Source of the DNA: Hydrogenophaga sp.
Lineage (GTDB): Bacteria; Pseudomonadota; Gammaproteobacteria; Burkholderiales; Burkholderiaceae_C
Length of the DNA: 64,000 nucleotides
Assembly: GCF_026125785.1 (NCBI RefSeq)
Contig: NZ_JAHCKL010000004.1
Span: 124,001 to 188,000, forward strand
Reading direction: 5' to 3'
The notes under the pieces were generated by a model. The model did not search any database and had not been told where the DNA came from. It saw only the letters and a list, made by a program, of their open reading frames with translations. The position numbers were made by a program, and so were the translations under genes. Shown here one piece after another: positions 52,583-60,135 of this stretch (positions are counted from its first letter, which is position 1; each line of letters opens with the position of its first letter).

Positions 52583-53200
52583 ATGGTGTACACGCTGCTC
52601 GTCTTCACCCACCTGATCGCCACCTGCGCAGCGATCGGCACCATCGTGATCACGGATCTGCGGCTGATTGCCCGGGCCATGGGCTACCGGGTGGTGATTC
52701 CGCCCCCAGAGCGCTTCGAGACACGCATCGTGGCGCTGGCATTGACGGTGCTGTACCTCAGCGGGGGGGCCATCATCGCCATGGGACTGCAAGGCAACCC
52801 TGAGTTGCTGAACAACCCCAAGCTGCAGGCCAAACTGGTGCTGGTGGCGGTGCTGACCCTCAACGCCCTTCTGCTGCACCGGCTGGCGTTTCCCATCCTG
52901 GGGCGTTCACGACCTGTCTCGGACTGGAACCGGCGGGAGTGGCTCACGATAGCGACCACGGTCTCGATCTCCAACAGCATCTGGTTCTACTGTGCCTTCC
53001 TGGGCGTGGCCCGCCACTGGAACGGCACGGTATCTCTCGGCCATGTGCTGATGGTGGCCCTGGTCGCGGGTGTGGCGGTGTTCACGGTGGTGAACGTCTT
53101 GCTGGCCCTGGCGTCCCGAGACACCCCCAAGGCCAGACCGGATTGGATAGACTCCCTGAAAGCCTCTCTGAGCGACTTTTCCGAGCTGCGAGACCGTTGA
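52583..53200 (+). CDS. DUF2214-like membrane protein
   Basis: A 205-residue integral membrane protein with about four transmembrane helices (VYTLLVFTHLIATCAAIGTIVI, IVALALTVLYLSGGAIIAMG, LVLVAVLTLNALLLHRL and LGHVLMVALVAGVAVFTVVNVLL). Histidines at the start of helix 1 and in the third helix could be functional (heme or metal), but this is speculative. No firm function. The ATG at 52583 was chosen because the upstream frame runs back through uppP. It precedes DUF4399 by 42 bases, and both probably share the sigma-54 promoter. Confidence 0.75.
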   Translation: MVYTLLVFTHLIATCAAIGTIVITDLRLIARAMGYRVVIPPPERFETRIVALALTVLYLSGGAIIAMGLQGNPELLNNPKLQAKLVLVAVLTLNALLLHRLAFPILGRSRPVSDWNRREWLTIATTVSISNSIWFYCAFLGVARHWNGTVSLGHVLMVALVAGVAVFTVVNVLLALASRDTPKARPDWIDSLKASLSDFSELRDR

Positions 53201-53242
53201 GACAGCGCAGCGCCGGCCTCTGTCCACCCTCTCCCCTATGCC

Positions 53243-54052
53243 ATGAACGCCACACCCAGCCGACTCGCCGCGCTTCTGATCATGGCCGCCGCGCTGGCCA
53301 CACCGGCATTCGCGCAGACAACGGCAGCGAACCCCAAGCTCCATCCCTGGCAGGTACCACCGCCCCGACTGAACTCCGAGGCCTACTTCACCAACCTCAA
53401 GGACGGTGACCGCATCGAAACCCCCTACCTGCTCAAGTTCGGCTTGTCCGGTGGCTGGGGGCTTGCCCCCATCACACAACCGGGACGCGCGCGCAGCGGC
53501 CACCACCACCTGTTGGTGAACCGCGATCTGCCGTTGAACTTCAAGGAAGCACTGCCGTTCAACGACCAGTACATCCACTTCGGCAAGGGGCAGATGGAGA
53601 CGGTGCTCACGCTGGCGCCAGGTACCTATACGCTGCGCATGCTGCTGGCCGATCAGAAGCACCTGCCGCACTTCGTGTACAGCAAGCCCGCCACCATCAC
53701 GGTCACGAAAAAGAACGACGTCGACCCCAAAAGCCTGTCGGTCAAGGGCCTGAGCCTGGGCCTGGAGGGGTCGGAGGTGAAGGTGCCGTTCCGCATCCAG
53801 TTCCACGCCTCGGCGCTGAATGTCGCGCACCAGGCGCAGAAAATTCCCGACACCGGGCACTTCCGCCTGACCGTCACCCCTGCCACCGGCAACGCCACAC
53901 CCGTGGTGATGGACTTCGCTGAGGGCCAGACCGAGGTCTGGCTGTCGCCGCCCACGGGCAGCTACGCGCTGCGCCTGGAGATGGTGGACAACATGGACCC
54001 CTCCAAGCGCATGGCCGACCCGGTCAATGCCAGCGTGCGCGTCGAGCCCTGA
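53243..54052 (+). CDS. DUF4399 periplasmic protein
   Basis: A 269-residue exported protein (signal peptide LAALLIMAAALATPAFA, cut before QTT). The central part has the DUF4399 signature: AYFTNLKDGDRIETPYLLKFGLSG, GHHHLLVN, LPFNDQYIHFGKGQMETVLTL and PGTYTLRMLLADQKH. The His-rich HHH segment could bind a metal. A second, weaker copy of the same fold seems to follow (from KSLSVKGLSLGLEGSEVKVPF). Function unknown. Confidence 0.82.
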   Translation: MNATPSRLAALLIMAAALATPAFAQTTAANPKLHPWQVPPPRLNSEAYFTNLKDGDRIETPYLLKFGLSGGWGLAPITQPGRARSGHHHLLVNRDLPLNFKEALPFNDQYIHFGKGQMETVLTLAPGTYTLRMLLADQKHLPHFVYSKPATITVTKKNDVDPKSLSVKGLSLGLEGSEVKVPFRIQFHASALNVAHQAQKIPDTGHFRLTVTPATGNATPVVMDFAEGQTEVWLSPPTGSYALRLEMVDNMDPSKRMADPVNASVRVEP

Positions 54053-54058
54053 TCGGCC

Positions 54059-54448
54059 TCAACGCTGAGGCCGCAGCGCGGTGACCTCGATCTCGATCTT
54101 CATGCGCGGGTCCAGCAGACCGGCGGAGATCATCATGGCCGTCGGGCGCGCCCGGCCGAAGTAGCGCCTCAGCACCGGCCAGCACGGCTCGAACAACGAG
54201 GCATCGGGCAAGACATAGGTCACGCGGACCACGTCGTCCAGGCTGGCGCCCGCCTGCTCCAGAGCGGCCTGGATGTTGCGCAGGCACTGTTCCGCCTGCT
54301 CGACCACGTCGTCAGAGATCGTCATGCTGCGGTAGTCGTAGCCGGTGGTGCCGGAGACAAAGACCCAGTCCCCCGCGACCACCGCTCTGGAATAACCTAT
54401 CTGCTCCTCGAACGGGGAGCCAGAACTGATGAGCCGCCGTTCGGTCAT
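54059..54448 (-). CDS. RidA family protein (YjgF/YER057c/UK114)
   Basis: A 129-residue small protein that in the RidA subgroup hydrolyses reactive enamine/imine intermediates. It has SSGSPFEEQIGYSRAVVAGDWVFVSG, YDYRSMTISDDVVEQAEQCLRNIQAAL and RPTAMMISAGLLDPRMKIEIEV. The arginine that defines true RidA (near the C-terminus, in the R-x-x-V pattern) is not obvious, so it may be one of the Rid paralogue groups. Starts 11 bases downstream of the selD stop, on the same strand. Confidence 0.88.
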   Translation of the reverse strand: MTERRLISSGSPFEEQIGYSRAVVAGDWVFVSGTTGYDYRSMTISDDVVEQAEQCLRNIQAALEQAGASLDDVVRVTYVLPDASLFEPCWPVLRRYFGRARPTAMMISAGLLDPRMKIEIEVTALRPQR

Positions 54449-54459
54449 GTGCAAGCCCC

Positions 54460-55542
54460 TCAGTCCACCTGCAGGCGCACGCCATCCGCCCGCGCCTCGA
54501 CCACTTCCCCGATCTCCGCCGCAGCCTCGAAGCCGTGCCGCTGGAACGTGGCCAGCACCTCGGACACGGCCCGCGGATCGCAGGCCACCAGCAGGCCGCC
54601 GCTGGTCTGAGGGTCGGTTAGCAACGCCCGGTCCACCGCCTGCAAGCGCTCATGCAGACGGACCTCGTGCCCGTAGGCCGCCCAGTTGCGACCGGATGCG
54701 CCAGTCACCATGCCCGCCGCGGCCAACGCGCGGACGCCGTCGATGAGCGGCACGCGCGCCAAGTCCAAGCGCACCGTGGTGCCTGCACCGCGTGCCATCT
54801 CCAGGGCATGCCCCGCCAGCCCGAACCCGGTGACATCGGTCAACGCGTGCACGCCGGCCATCGCGGCGAGGTCGGGGCCCGGCGTGTTCAGGCGTGTGGT
54901 GTGGGCGATCATGCGCGCATAGCCCTCAGCGGGCAGAGCCTCCTTCTTGAGGGCCGCGGACAGCACACCCACTCCCAGCGGCTTGCCCAGGATCAGCCGG
55001 TCACCCACCCGGGCGTCGGCGTTGCGCCGGATCCGCTCCGGATGCGCCAGCCCCAGCGCGACCAGGCCATAGATGGGTTCGACCGAGTCGATGGTGTGGC
55101 CGCCCGCTACCGGTATGCCGGCTTCGCGGCAGACACTCTGGCCGCCTTCGAGAATGCGGCCTATGGTGGCGGTGGACAGCACCTGGATGGGCATGCCCAC
55201 CAGCGCGAGCGCCATGATGGGCGTGCCGCCCATGGCGTAGACGTCGCTGATGGCGTTGGTCGCCGCGATGCGCCCGAAGTCGAACGGGTCGTCGACGATG
55301 GGCATGAAGAAGTCGGTGGTGGCGATCAACGCCTGCTGGTCGTTGAGCCGGTAGACGGCGGCGTCGTCCGCGGTCTCGATGCCGACCAGCAACTCCGGCG
55401 GCAGCGGCATGGCCGCCGTGCCCTTGAGGATGTCGCTGAGCACGCCCGGAGCGATCTTGCAACCGCAGCCACCACCATGGGACAGGCTGGTCAGACGGGG
55501 TTCGCGGGCAACGGCGGCGGTATCGGTGGAGGGTGGGCTCAT
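54460..55542 (-). CDS. selD: Selenide, water dikinase SelD (selenophosphate synthetase)
   Basis: A 360-residue enzyme making selenophosphate. The catalytic motif SHGGGCGCKI holds Cys26 (equivalent to E. coli Cys17) and Lys29, so this is a cysteine rather than selenocysteine form. Other motifs are DDAAVYRLNDQQALIATTDFFMPIVDDP, ATNAISDVYAMGG and TDVTGFGLAGHALEMA. The start at 55542 lies 17 residues inside a longer frame. No selA, selB, mnmH or tRNA-Sec is visible in the window, so its partner is elsewhere. Confidence 0.96.
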   Translation of the reverse strand: MSPPSTDTAAVAREPRLTSLSHGGGCGCKIAPGVLSDILKGTAAMPLPPELLVGIETADDAAVYRLNDQQALIATTDFFMPIVDDPFDFGRIAATNAISDVYAMGGTPIMALALVGMPIQVLSTATIGRILEGGQSVCREAGIPVAGGHTIDSVEPIYGLVALGLAHPERIRRNADARVGDRLILGKPLGVGVLSAALKKEALPAEGYARMIAHTTRLNTPGPDLAAMAGVHALTDVTGFGLAGHALEMARGAGTTVRLDLARVPLIDGVRALAAAGMVTGASGRNWAAYGHEVRLHERLQAVDRALLTDPQTSGGLLVACDPRAVSEVLATFQRHGFEAAAEIGEVVEARADGVRLQVD

Positions 55543-55619
55543 GGGTTGTAGGGCGTGTTCAACAAGACGCCGAAGCGGCGGCGGCGCACCCATTGTGCCG
55601 CCTCACCAAGGCACCGGCA

Positions 55620-56756
55620 TCAGTCCGCGGGTCGCAGGCGCAACAACTGGCCGTTGCGGTCATCGGTCACCAGGTAGACATAACCGTCCGGCCCCTCTCG
55701 CACGTCCCGCACACGCTGGCCCAGGTCGGGCAGCAGCTTCTCCTCCCGCACCACCTTGCCGTCCTCGAGCACCAGGCGGGCCAGGTAGCGGAACTTCAGC
55801 GAACCGACCAGCAGGCTGCCCTGCCAATCCGCGCCATAGCGCGCGCTTGTAACGAAGGCCATGCCCGAAGGAGCGATAGATGGCGTCCAGTGCAGCAGGG
55901 GCTGCTCCATGCCGTCCTGAGCGGTGATACCGGCGCCGATCTTGCCGCCGCCGTAGTTCTCGCCATAGGTGATGACTGGCCAACCGTAGTTCTTGCCCGC
56001 ATCGGTGCGGTTGAGTTCATCGCCCCCCTGCGGGCCGTGCTCAATGGTCCACAGCCTGCCGTCCGGCCCCAGCGTCGCACCCTGCAGGTTGCGGTGCCCC
56101 AGGCTCCATATCTCGGGCAGGGCGCCCTCACGTCCGACAAAGGGGTTGTCGGACGGCACCGATCCATCGGGCCGCACGCGCACCACCTTGCCATGGTGGT
56201 TATCCAGCGTCTGGGCGTCGGCCATGCGCTGGAAACGGTCACCCAACGCCAGGAACAGGCTGCCGTCAGCGGCTTGCGCGATGCGGCAGCCGAAGTGCAA
56301 CCGGCTGCTCACCTTGGGCTGCTGACTGAATATCACCTTGACCGACTCCAGCGAACGCGCGTCGGCCGACAGCCTGGCGCTGGCCATCGCCGTGGAGTTG
56401 CGCATACCCATCATGCCCGGCTCGGCGAAACAGAAGTACAGGGTGCGGTTGCGGGCAAAGTCACGATCGGTCACCAGGTCCAGCAAACCACCCTGCCCCA
56501 CCGCATCCACCTCCGGTACACCCGCGAGCGGCTCCCCGACCTTGCCATCGGCCTCCACCACCCGCATCCGCCCGGGTCGCTCGGTCACCAACATGCGACC
56601 CTCTCCGATGAAGGCCACCGCCCATGGGTTCTGCAAGCCGCTGACCACCACCTCGGTGCGCACCGTGCCGGCGAGCGCCTGCGTGGCACAGGCCAGAAGC
56701 CCCAGGGTGGAGATCATCAGAAGGCGGAAAGGCGCGGAGCGGTAGTGCATAGGCAT
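55620..56756 (-). CDS. PQQ-dependent sugar dehydrogenase (soluble aldose dehydrogenase type), exported
   Basis: A 378-residue six-bladed propeller protein of the glucose/sorbosone dehydrogenase (GSDH) family. Visible are the signal sequence FRLLMISTLGLLACATQALAG (a lipobox-like LLAC is possible), GLQNPWAVAFIGEGRMLVTERPGRMRVV, LHFGCRIAQAADGSLFLALGD, YSLGHRNLQG-like WSLGHRNLQGATLGPDGRLWTIEHGPQGGDELN and NYGWPVITYGENY. It probably oxidises an aldose in the periplasm. No PQQ biosynthesis genes are nearby. Start 56756 or 56750; neither has a clear Shine-Dalgarno. Confidence 0.86.
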   Translation of the reverse strand: MPMHYRSAPFRLLMISTLGLLACATQALAGTVRTEVVVSGLQNPWAVAFIGEGRMLVTERPGRMRVVEADGKVGEPLAGVPEVDAVGQGGLLDLVTDRDFARNRTLYFCFAEPGMMGMRNSTAMASARLSADARSLESVKVIFSQQPKVSSRLHFGCRIAQAADGSLFLALGDRFQRMADAQTLDNHHGKVVRVRPDGSVPSDNPFVGREGALPEIWSLGHRNLQGATLGPDGRLWTIEHGPQGGDELNRTDAGKNYGWPVITYGENYGGGKIGAGITAQDGMEQPLLHWTPSIAPSGMAFVTSARYGADWQGSLLVGSLKFRYLARLVLEDGKVVREEKLLPDLGQRVRDVREGPDGYVYLVTDDRNGQLLRLRPAD

Positions 56757-56836
56757 GTAGCGGATGGAACAGTCCGATTGGTGCGCACGCGAGCGTGTCG
56801 GTTCCCCAAACGCGTACCAGCATGCTCGCAGTACAA

Positions 56837-56856
56837 TCAACCAACTGATTGGTTGA
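56837..56856. promoter_or_regulatory. TetR-type operator, copy 1
   Basis: TCAACCAACTGATTGGTTGA has 8-base perfect arms and sits 14 bases before the CoA-transferase start, overlapping the expected promoter. The same arms occur in the palindrome centred at 60042/60043. It is the likely target of the TetR protein encoded just downstream. The rest of the divergent interval 56757-56869 shows nothing further. Confidence 0.7.
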
Positions 56857-56869
56857 AAATGGAGCATCC

Positions 56870-58096
56870 ATGCCGCTCACACGAGGCGCCCTCAAGGGCA
56901 TACGCATTCTGGACCTGACCCATGCGCTGGCGGGCCCATTCTGTTCCCAGGTCTTGGCGGACCATGGGGCTGACGTCATCAAGGTGGAGCCGCTCGAGGG
57001 CGACTTCTTCCGCCGGGTAGGCCCGTTCCGCGACGACGACCAGCAGCATCACTACGGCGGCCTGTTCCAGGCCTGCAACCGCAACAAACGCTCGATCGCG
57101 ATCAACCTCAAGCACCCGGACGGCCAGGCCACGCTGAAGACGCTGGTGGGCCAGGCGGATGCGCTGGTGGAGAACTACCGCGCCGGCGTGCTCGACAAGC
57201 TCGGCCTGGGCTACGAATCGCTGCGCGCGATCCGGCCCGCGCTGGTGTACACGTCGGTGCGGGGGTTCGGCGACCGCAGCGGCGGCGCGAGTCCCTACAT
57301 GGACTGGCCGGCCTTCGACATCGTGGCCCAGGCCATGGGGGGCTGGATGGGCATCACGGGTGAGGACGCGCAGCACCCGGTCAAGGTGGGCGGCGGTGCC
57401 GGAGACACGGTGTCCGGCCTGTTCGCCGCCTTCGGCACCATGGCCGCGCTCTGGCACGCCCGCGACACCGGCGAGGGCCAGTACGTGGACGTGGCCATGA
57501 CCGACAGCATCCTGGCCCTGTCCGAAATGGTGGTCAGCCAGTTCAGCTACCGCGGCGTCTCGCCCAGGCCCGCCGGCAACGGCATCCCTGGCCTGGCTCC
57601 CTTCGGCACGATACGGGTCAAGGACGGCATCATCGCGATCGCGGCACCCCACGATCCGCAGTTCCGCCTGCTGTGCGAGCTCATCGGCATGCCAGGCCTG
57701 CTGACCGATCCGCGCTTCACCACCGAGTCCCTGCGCTGGGAGAACAACGATGCGCTGCGCGCACTCATCGAAAGCTTCACCGGCACCCGCACCAAACTCG
57801 AACTGCGCGAGCTCTTCGGCGGCAGGATCCCCTTCAGCCCGATCTACGAGGCCGCCGAGATCTTTGCCGACCCCCACTTCACGATCCGCGGCATGCTGCC
57901 GCAGGTCGAGCACCCCGGCAGCAGCACGCCGGTGGCAGTGCCCGGCGTGCCGGTGAAGCTCTCGCGCACGCCCGGCGGCGTGCGCCACCGCGCGCCCCTA
58001 CTAGGCGAGCACACCCGGGACGTGCTGAGCGAAGCGGGCCTGGACACCGAGCGCATCGAGGCCCTGATCGGCGGCGGTGCCATTTCGGCACAATGA
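56870..58096 (+). CDS. Class III (CaiB/Frc family) CoA-transferase
   Basis: A 408-residue family III CoA-transferase that moves CoA between carboxylic acids. Key segments are GIRILDLTHALAGPFCSQVLADHGADVIKVE, the catalytic aspartate in GGGAGDTVSGLFAAFG (Asp179), and the GMLPQVEH C-terminal domain. ATG at 56870 with GGAG upstream. It activates the substrate acid of the second catabolic cluster, using a donor such as succinyl-CoA (inferred). A second, truncated member lies at 63840. Coupled to tetR by ATGA overlap. Confidence 0.92.
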   Translation: MPLTRGALKGIRILDLTHALAGPFCSQVLADHGADVIKVEPLEGDFFRRVGPFRDDDQQHHYGGLFQACNRNKRSIAINLKHPDGQATLKTLVGQADALVENYRAGVLDKLGLGYESLRAIRPALVYTSVRGFGDRSGGASPYMDWPAFDIVAQAMGGWMGITGEDAQHPVKVGGGAGDTVSGLFAAFGTMAALWHARDTGEGQYVDVAMTDSILALSEMVVSQFSYRGVSPRPAGNGIPGLAPFGTIRVKDGIIAIAAPHDPQFRLLCELIGMPGLLTDPRFTTESLRWENNDALRALIESFTGTRTKLELRELFGGRIPFSPIYEAAEIFADPHFTIRGMLPQVEHPGSSTPVAVPGVPVKLSRTPGGVRHRAPLLGEHTRDVLSEAGLDTERIEALIGGGAISAQ

Positions 58097-58788
58097 CGGC
58101 TATGACCGACAAGCCGTCCAATACCACGTCTCGCCCGCCACACCAGCGCGTGGCCGCCAAGTCGGCCAGGGCAACCACCTCGCGCCGCAAGCCCGGCCCG
58201 GCCGCCACCGCCCGCCACGACGACAAGCTCACCGCCATCCTGCGCACGGCGGCCCAGCAGTTCGCTTCGCGCGGCTACGAGGCCACCTCGCTGGACATGA
58301 TTGCCGACCAACTCGGCATGCACAAGGCCACGCTCTACCACTACGTCAACAACAAGGAGAGCATCCTCTACCAGTGCCTGGTCAAGTCCTTTGGGGACCT
58401 GGACCGCATCATGGACCGCATGCACGACCGCAGCATTCCCGTGCAGGACCGTCTGCGCGAGTTCGTGCGCAGCCTCGCTGCCGCCCAGAACAACGACTTC
58501 GGGCGCTGCCAGGTGCTGGTGGGCTCCCGACCGCTGGACACGTCCGCCGGCGCGGAGATCCAACAGTTCAAGCGCCGGCTGGACCACACGGTGCGCGACC
58601 TGGTCACCGAGGGCATCGCCGATGGCACCTTCCGCCCCTGCCATCCGGGCATGGTGTCGGCGATGCTCTTCGGCGCCCTGAACTGGGTACCGCGCTGGTA
58701 CAGCGAACAGGGCAAGTTCAGCATCCAGGACGTGGCCGACAACTTCCTGGACACGCTGGTCAACGGCATCGCCGGCACGCGCCGCTGA
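58093..58788 (+). CDS. TetR/AcrR-family transcriptional regulator
   Basis: A 231-residue regulator. After a basic leader of about 40 residues (rich in Arg, Lys, Ala and Thr) comes the HTH DKLTAILRTAAQQFASRGYEATSLDMIA...MHKATLYHYVNNKESIL, then a TetR_C_33-like ligand domain with FGALNWVPRWY. The ATG at 58093 overlaps the CoA-transferase stop, an ATG at 58102 is possible. The matching palindromes upstream of the CoA-transferase and in the 60-kb divergent region are its probable operators; an acyl-CoA is the probable ligand. Confidence 0.9.
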   Translation: MTAMTDKPSNTTSRPPHQRVAAKSARATTSRRKPGPAATARHDDKLTAILRTAAQQFASRGYEATSLDMIADQLGMHKATLYHYVNNKESILYQCLVKSFGDLDRIMDRMHDRSIPVQDRLREFVRSLAAAQNNDFGRCQVLVGSRPLDTSAGAEIQQFKRRLDHTVRDLVTEGIADGTFRPCHPGMVSAMLFGALNWVPRWYSEQGKFSIQDVADNFLDTLVNGIAGTRR

Positions 58789-58803
58789 CGCGCGCCGGCG
58801 CGC

Positions 58804-59961
58804 TCACATACCCCGGGCGATGACGTCCTTGAGGGTTTCGTTGGAGCCGCCGTAGATGCGGGCCACCCGCGCATCCATGTAGAGCTGGGCGATCGGGTAC
58901 TCACACACATAGCCGTAGCCGCCAAAGAGCTGCAGGCAACGGTCGATGATCTGGCACTGCTTTTCCGAACCCCACCACTTGGCCATCATGGCGTCGTTGG
59001 GCTGCAAGGGTTTGCCGTCGACGATGTCCTTGACGATCTGATCGATGAAGACCCTGCCCACGCGCGCGTCGGTCAGGCATTCGACCAGCGTGAAACGCGT
59101 GTTCTGGAAGTCCCACAGCGTCTGCCCCAGCATCTTGCGGTTCTTCGCGTGTTCGACGGTCAGCTCGATGGCGCGCTCGGCACAGGCGATGCCGACGATG
59201 CCGATGGACAGGCGCTCGCGCGTGAAGACGTCCATGAGCTGAAAGAAGCCCTTGCCCTCGACGCCGCCGATGAGGTTCTCGGCCGGGACCCGCGCATCCT
59301 CAAGAAAGATCTCCGCCGTGTTCAACGCGTTCTGGCCAATCTTGTCCAGCACCTTGTTGACCTTGAAACCGGGCGTCTTCGCGGTCTCGATCATGAACAG
59401 GGAGATGCCCTTGGCACCGGAGCCGGCGCCGCCGGTGCGCGCGGCCACCAGCGCCAGGTCGGCCTGCTGTCCCAGCGTGATGAAGATCTTGTTGCCGTTG
59501 AGCACGTACTCGTCGCCCTCCCGGCGCGCCGTGGTGCGCATGGCCTTGACGTCGGTGCCCGCGTCCGGCTCGGTGATGCAGACGCACAGCACCTGACGAC
59601 CCGAGGCGATGCCTGGCATCCAGCGCTGCAACTGCTCATGCGAAGCGGTGCCGTGAAAGAAGGCGGGGCCGTTCAACGCGCCGGGGATGAAGCCGAACGT
59701 GGTGTCGCAGATGCGCGCCTGCTCCTCCATCACGACCACCTCGTGCGCAAAGCTGGCGCCCTGCCCTCCGTACTGCTCGGGAATGCTCATGCACAGCAGG
59801 CCCAGATCGCCCGCTTTCTCCCACACATCGCGGTCGATGTGGTGCTGGCGGCGGAATTTCTCCGCCCTGGGGGCGACCTCGTCCTCGAAGAAGCGGCGCG
59901 CCGTGGTGCGCAGCATGTCAAGTTCGTCGGTCATCCAGGGAGAGCGGTAGCTTGAATTCAT
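58804..59961 (-). CDS. Acyl-CoA dehydrogenase
   Basis: A 385-residue FAD-dependent acyl-CoA dehydrogenase of standard length. Motifs: MSIPEQYGGQGASFAHE, CVCITEPDAGTDVKAMRTTAR, NGNKIFITLGQQADLAL, RLSIGIVGIACAERAIELTVEHAKNR, and the C-terminal LQLFGGYGYVCEYPIAQLYMDARVARIYGGSNETLKDVIARGM. The catalytic base position reads YGGSNE, as in many short-chain members. The start at 59961 has AAGGCAAG upstream. Divergent from the aldehyde dehydrogenase gene across the 46-bp palindrome. Confidence 0.94.
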   Translation of the reverse strand: MNSSYRSPWMTDELDMLRTTARRFFEDEVAPRAEKFRRQHHIDRDVWEKAGDLGLLCMSIPEQYGGQGASFAHEVVVMEEQARICDTTFGFIPGALNGPAFFHGTASHEQLQRWMPGIASGRQVLCVCITEPDAGTDVKAMRTTARREGDEYVLNGNKIFITLGQQADLALVAARTGGAGSGAKGISLFMIETAKTPGFKVNKVLDKIGQNALNTAEIFLEDARVPAENLIGGVEGKGFFQLMDVFTRERLSIGIVGIACAERAIELTVEHAKNRKMLGQTLWDFQNTRFTLVECLTDARVGRVFIDQIVKDIVDGKPLQPNDAMMAKWWGSEKQCQIIDRCLQLFGGYGYVCEYPIAQLYMDARVARIYGGSNETLKDVIARGM

Positions 59962-60019
59962 CGGTGTCTTGCCTTGATCGTGATCGGTGTTGCCAGGAAA
60001 AGCCCGCATTCTGTGGATC

Positions 60020-60065
60020 GCCTTCCATTTTGTCAACCAACTAGTTGGTTGACAAAATGGAAGGC
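60020..60065. promoter_or_regulatory. 46-bp perfect palindrome containing TetR-type operator, copy 2
   Basis: Positions 60020-60065 read identically on both strands (23-bp arms, no mismatch). The centre, CAACCAACTAGTTGGTTG, shares its arms with the operator at 56837-56856; the outer arms are GCCTTCCATTTTG and its complement CAAAATGGAAGGC. It lies between the divergent acyl-CoA dehydrogenase and aldehyde dehydrogenase genes, so symmetrical repression of both promoters is likely. As a cruciform or mRNA hairpin it would be very stable. Confidence 0.9.
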
Positions 60066-60135
60066 TGGGAATACAGTGCGCCCACTCGGCAGGATTGCCA
60101 GTTTCAAAACATGCCAGCACACAACCAGGAGCAAC

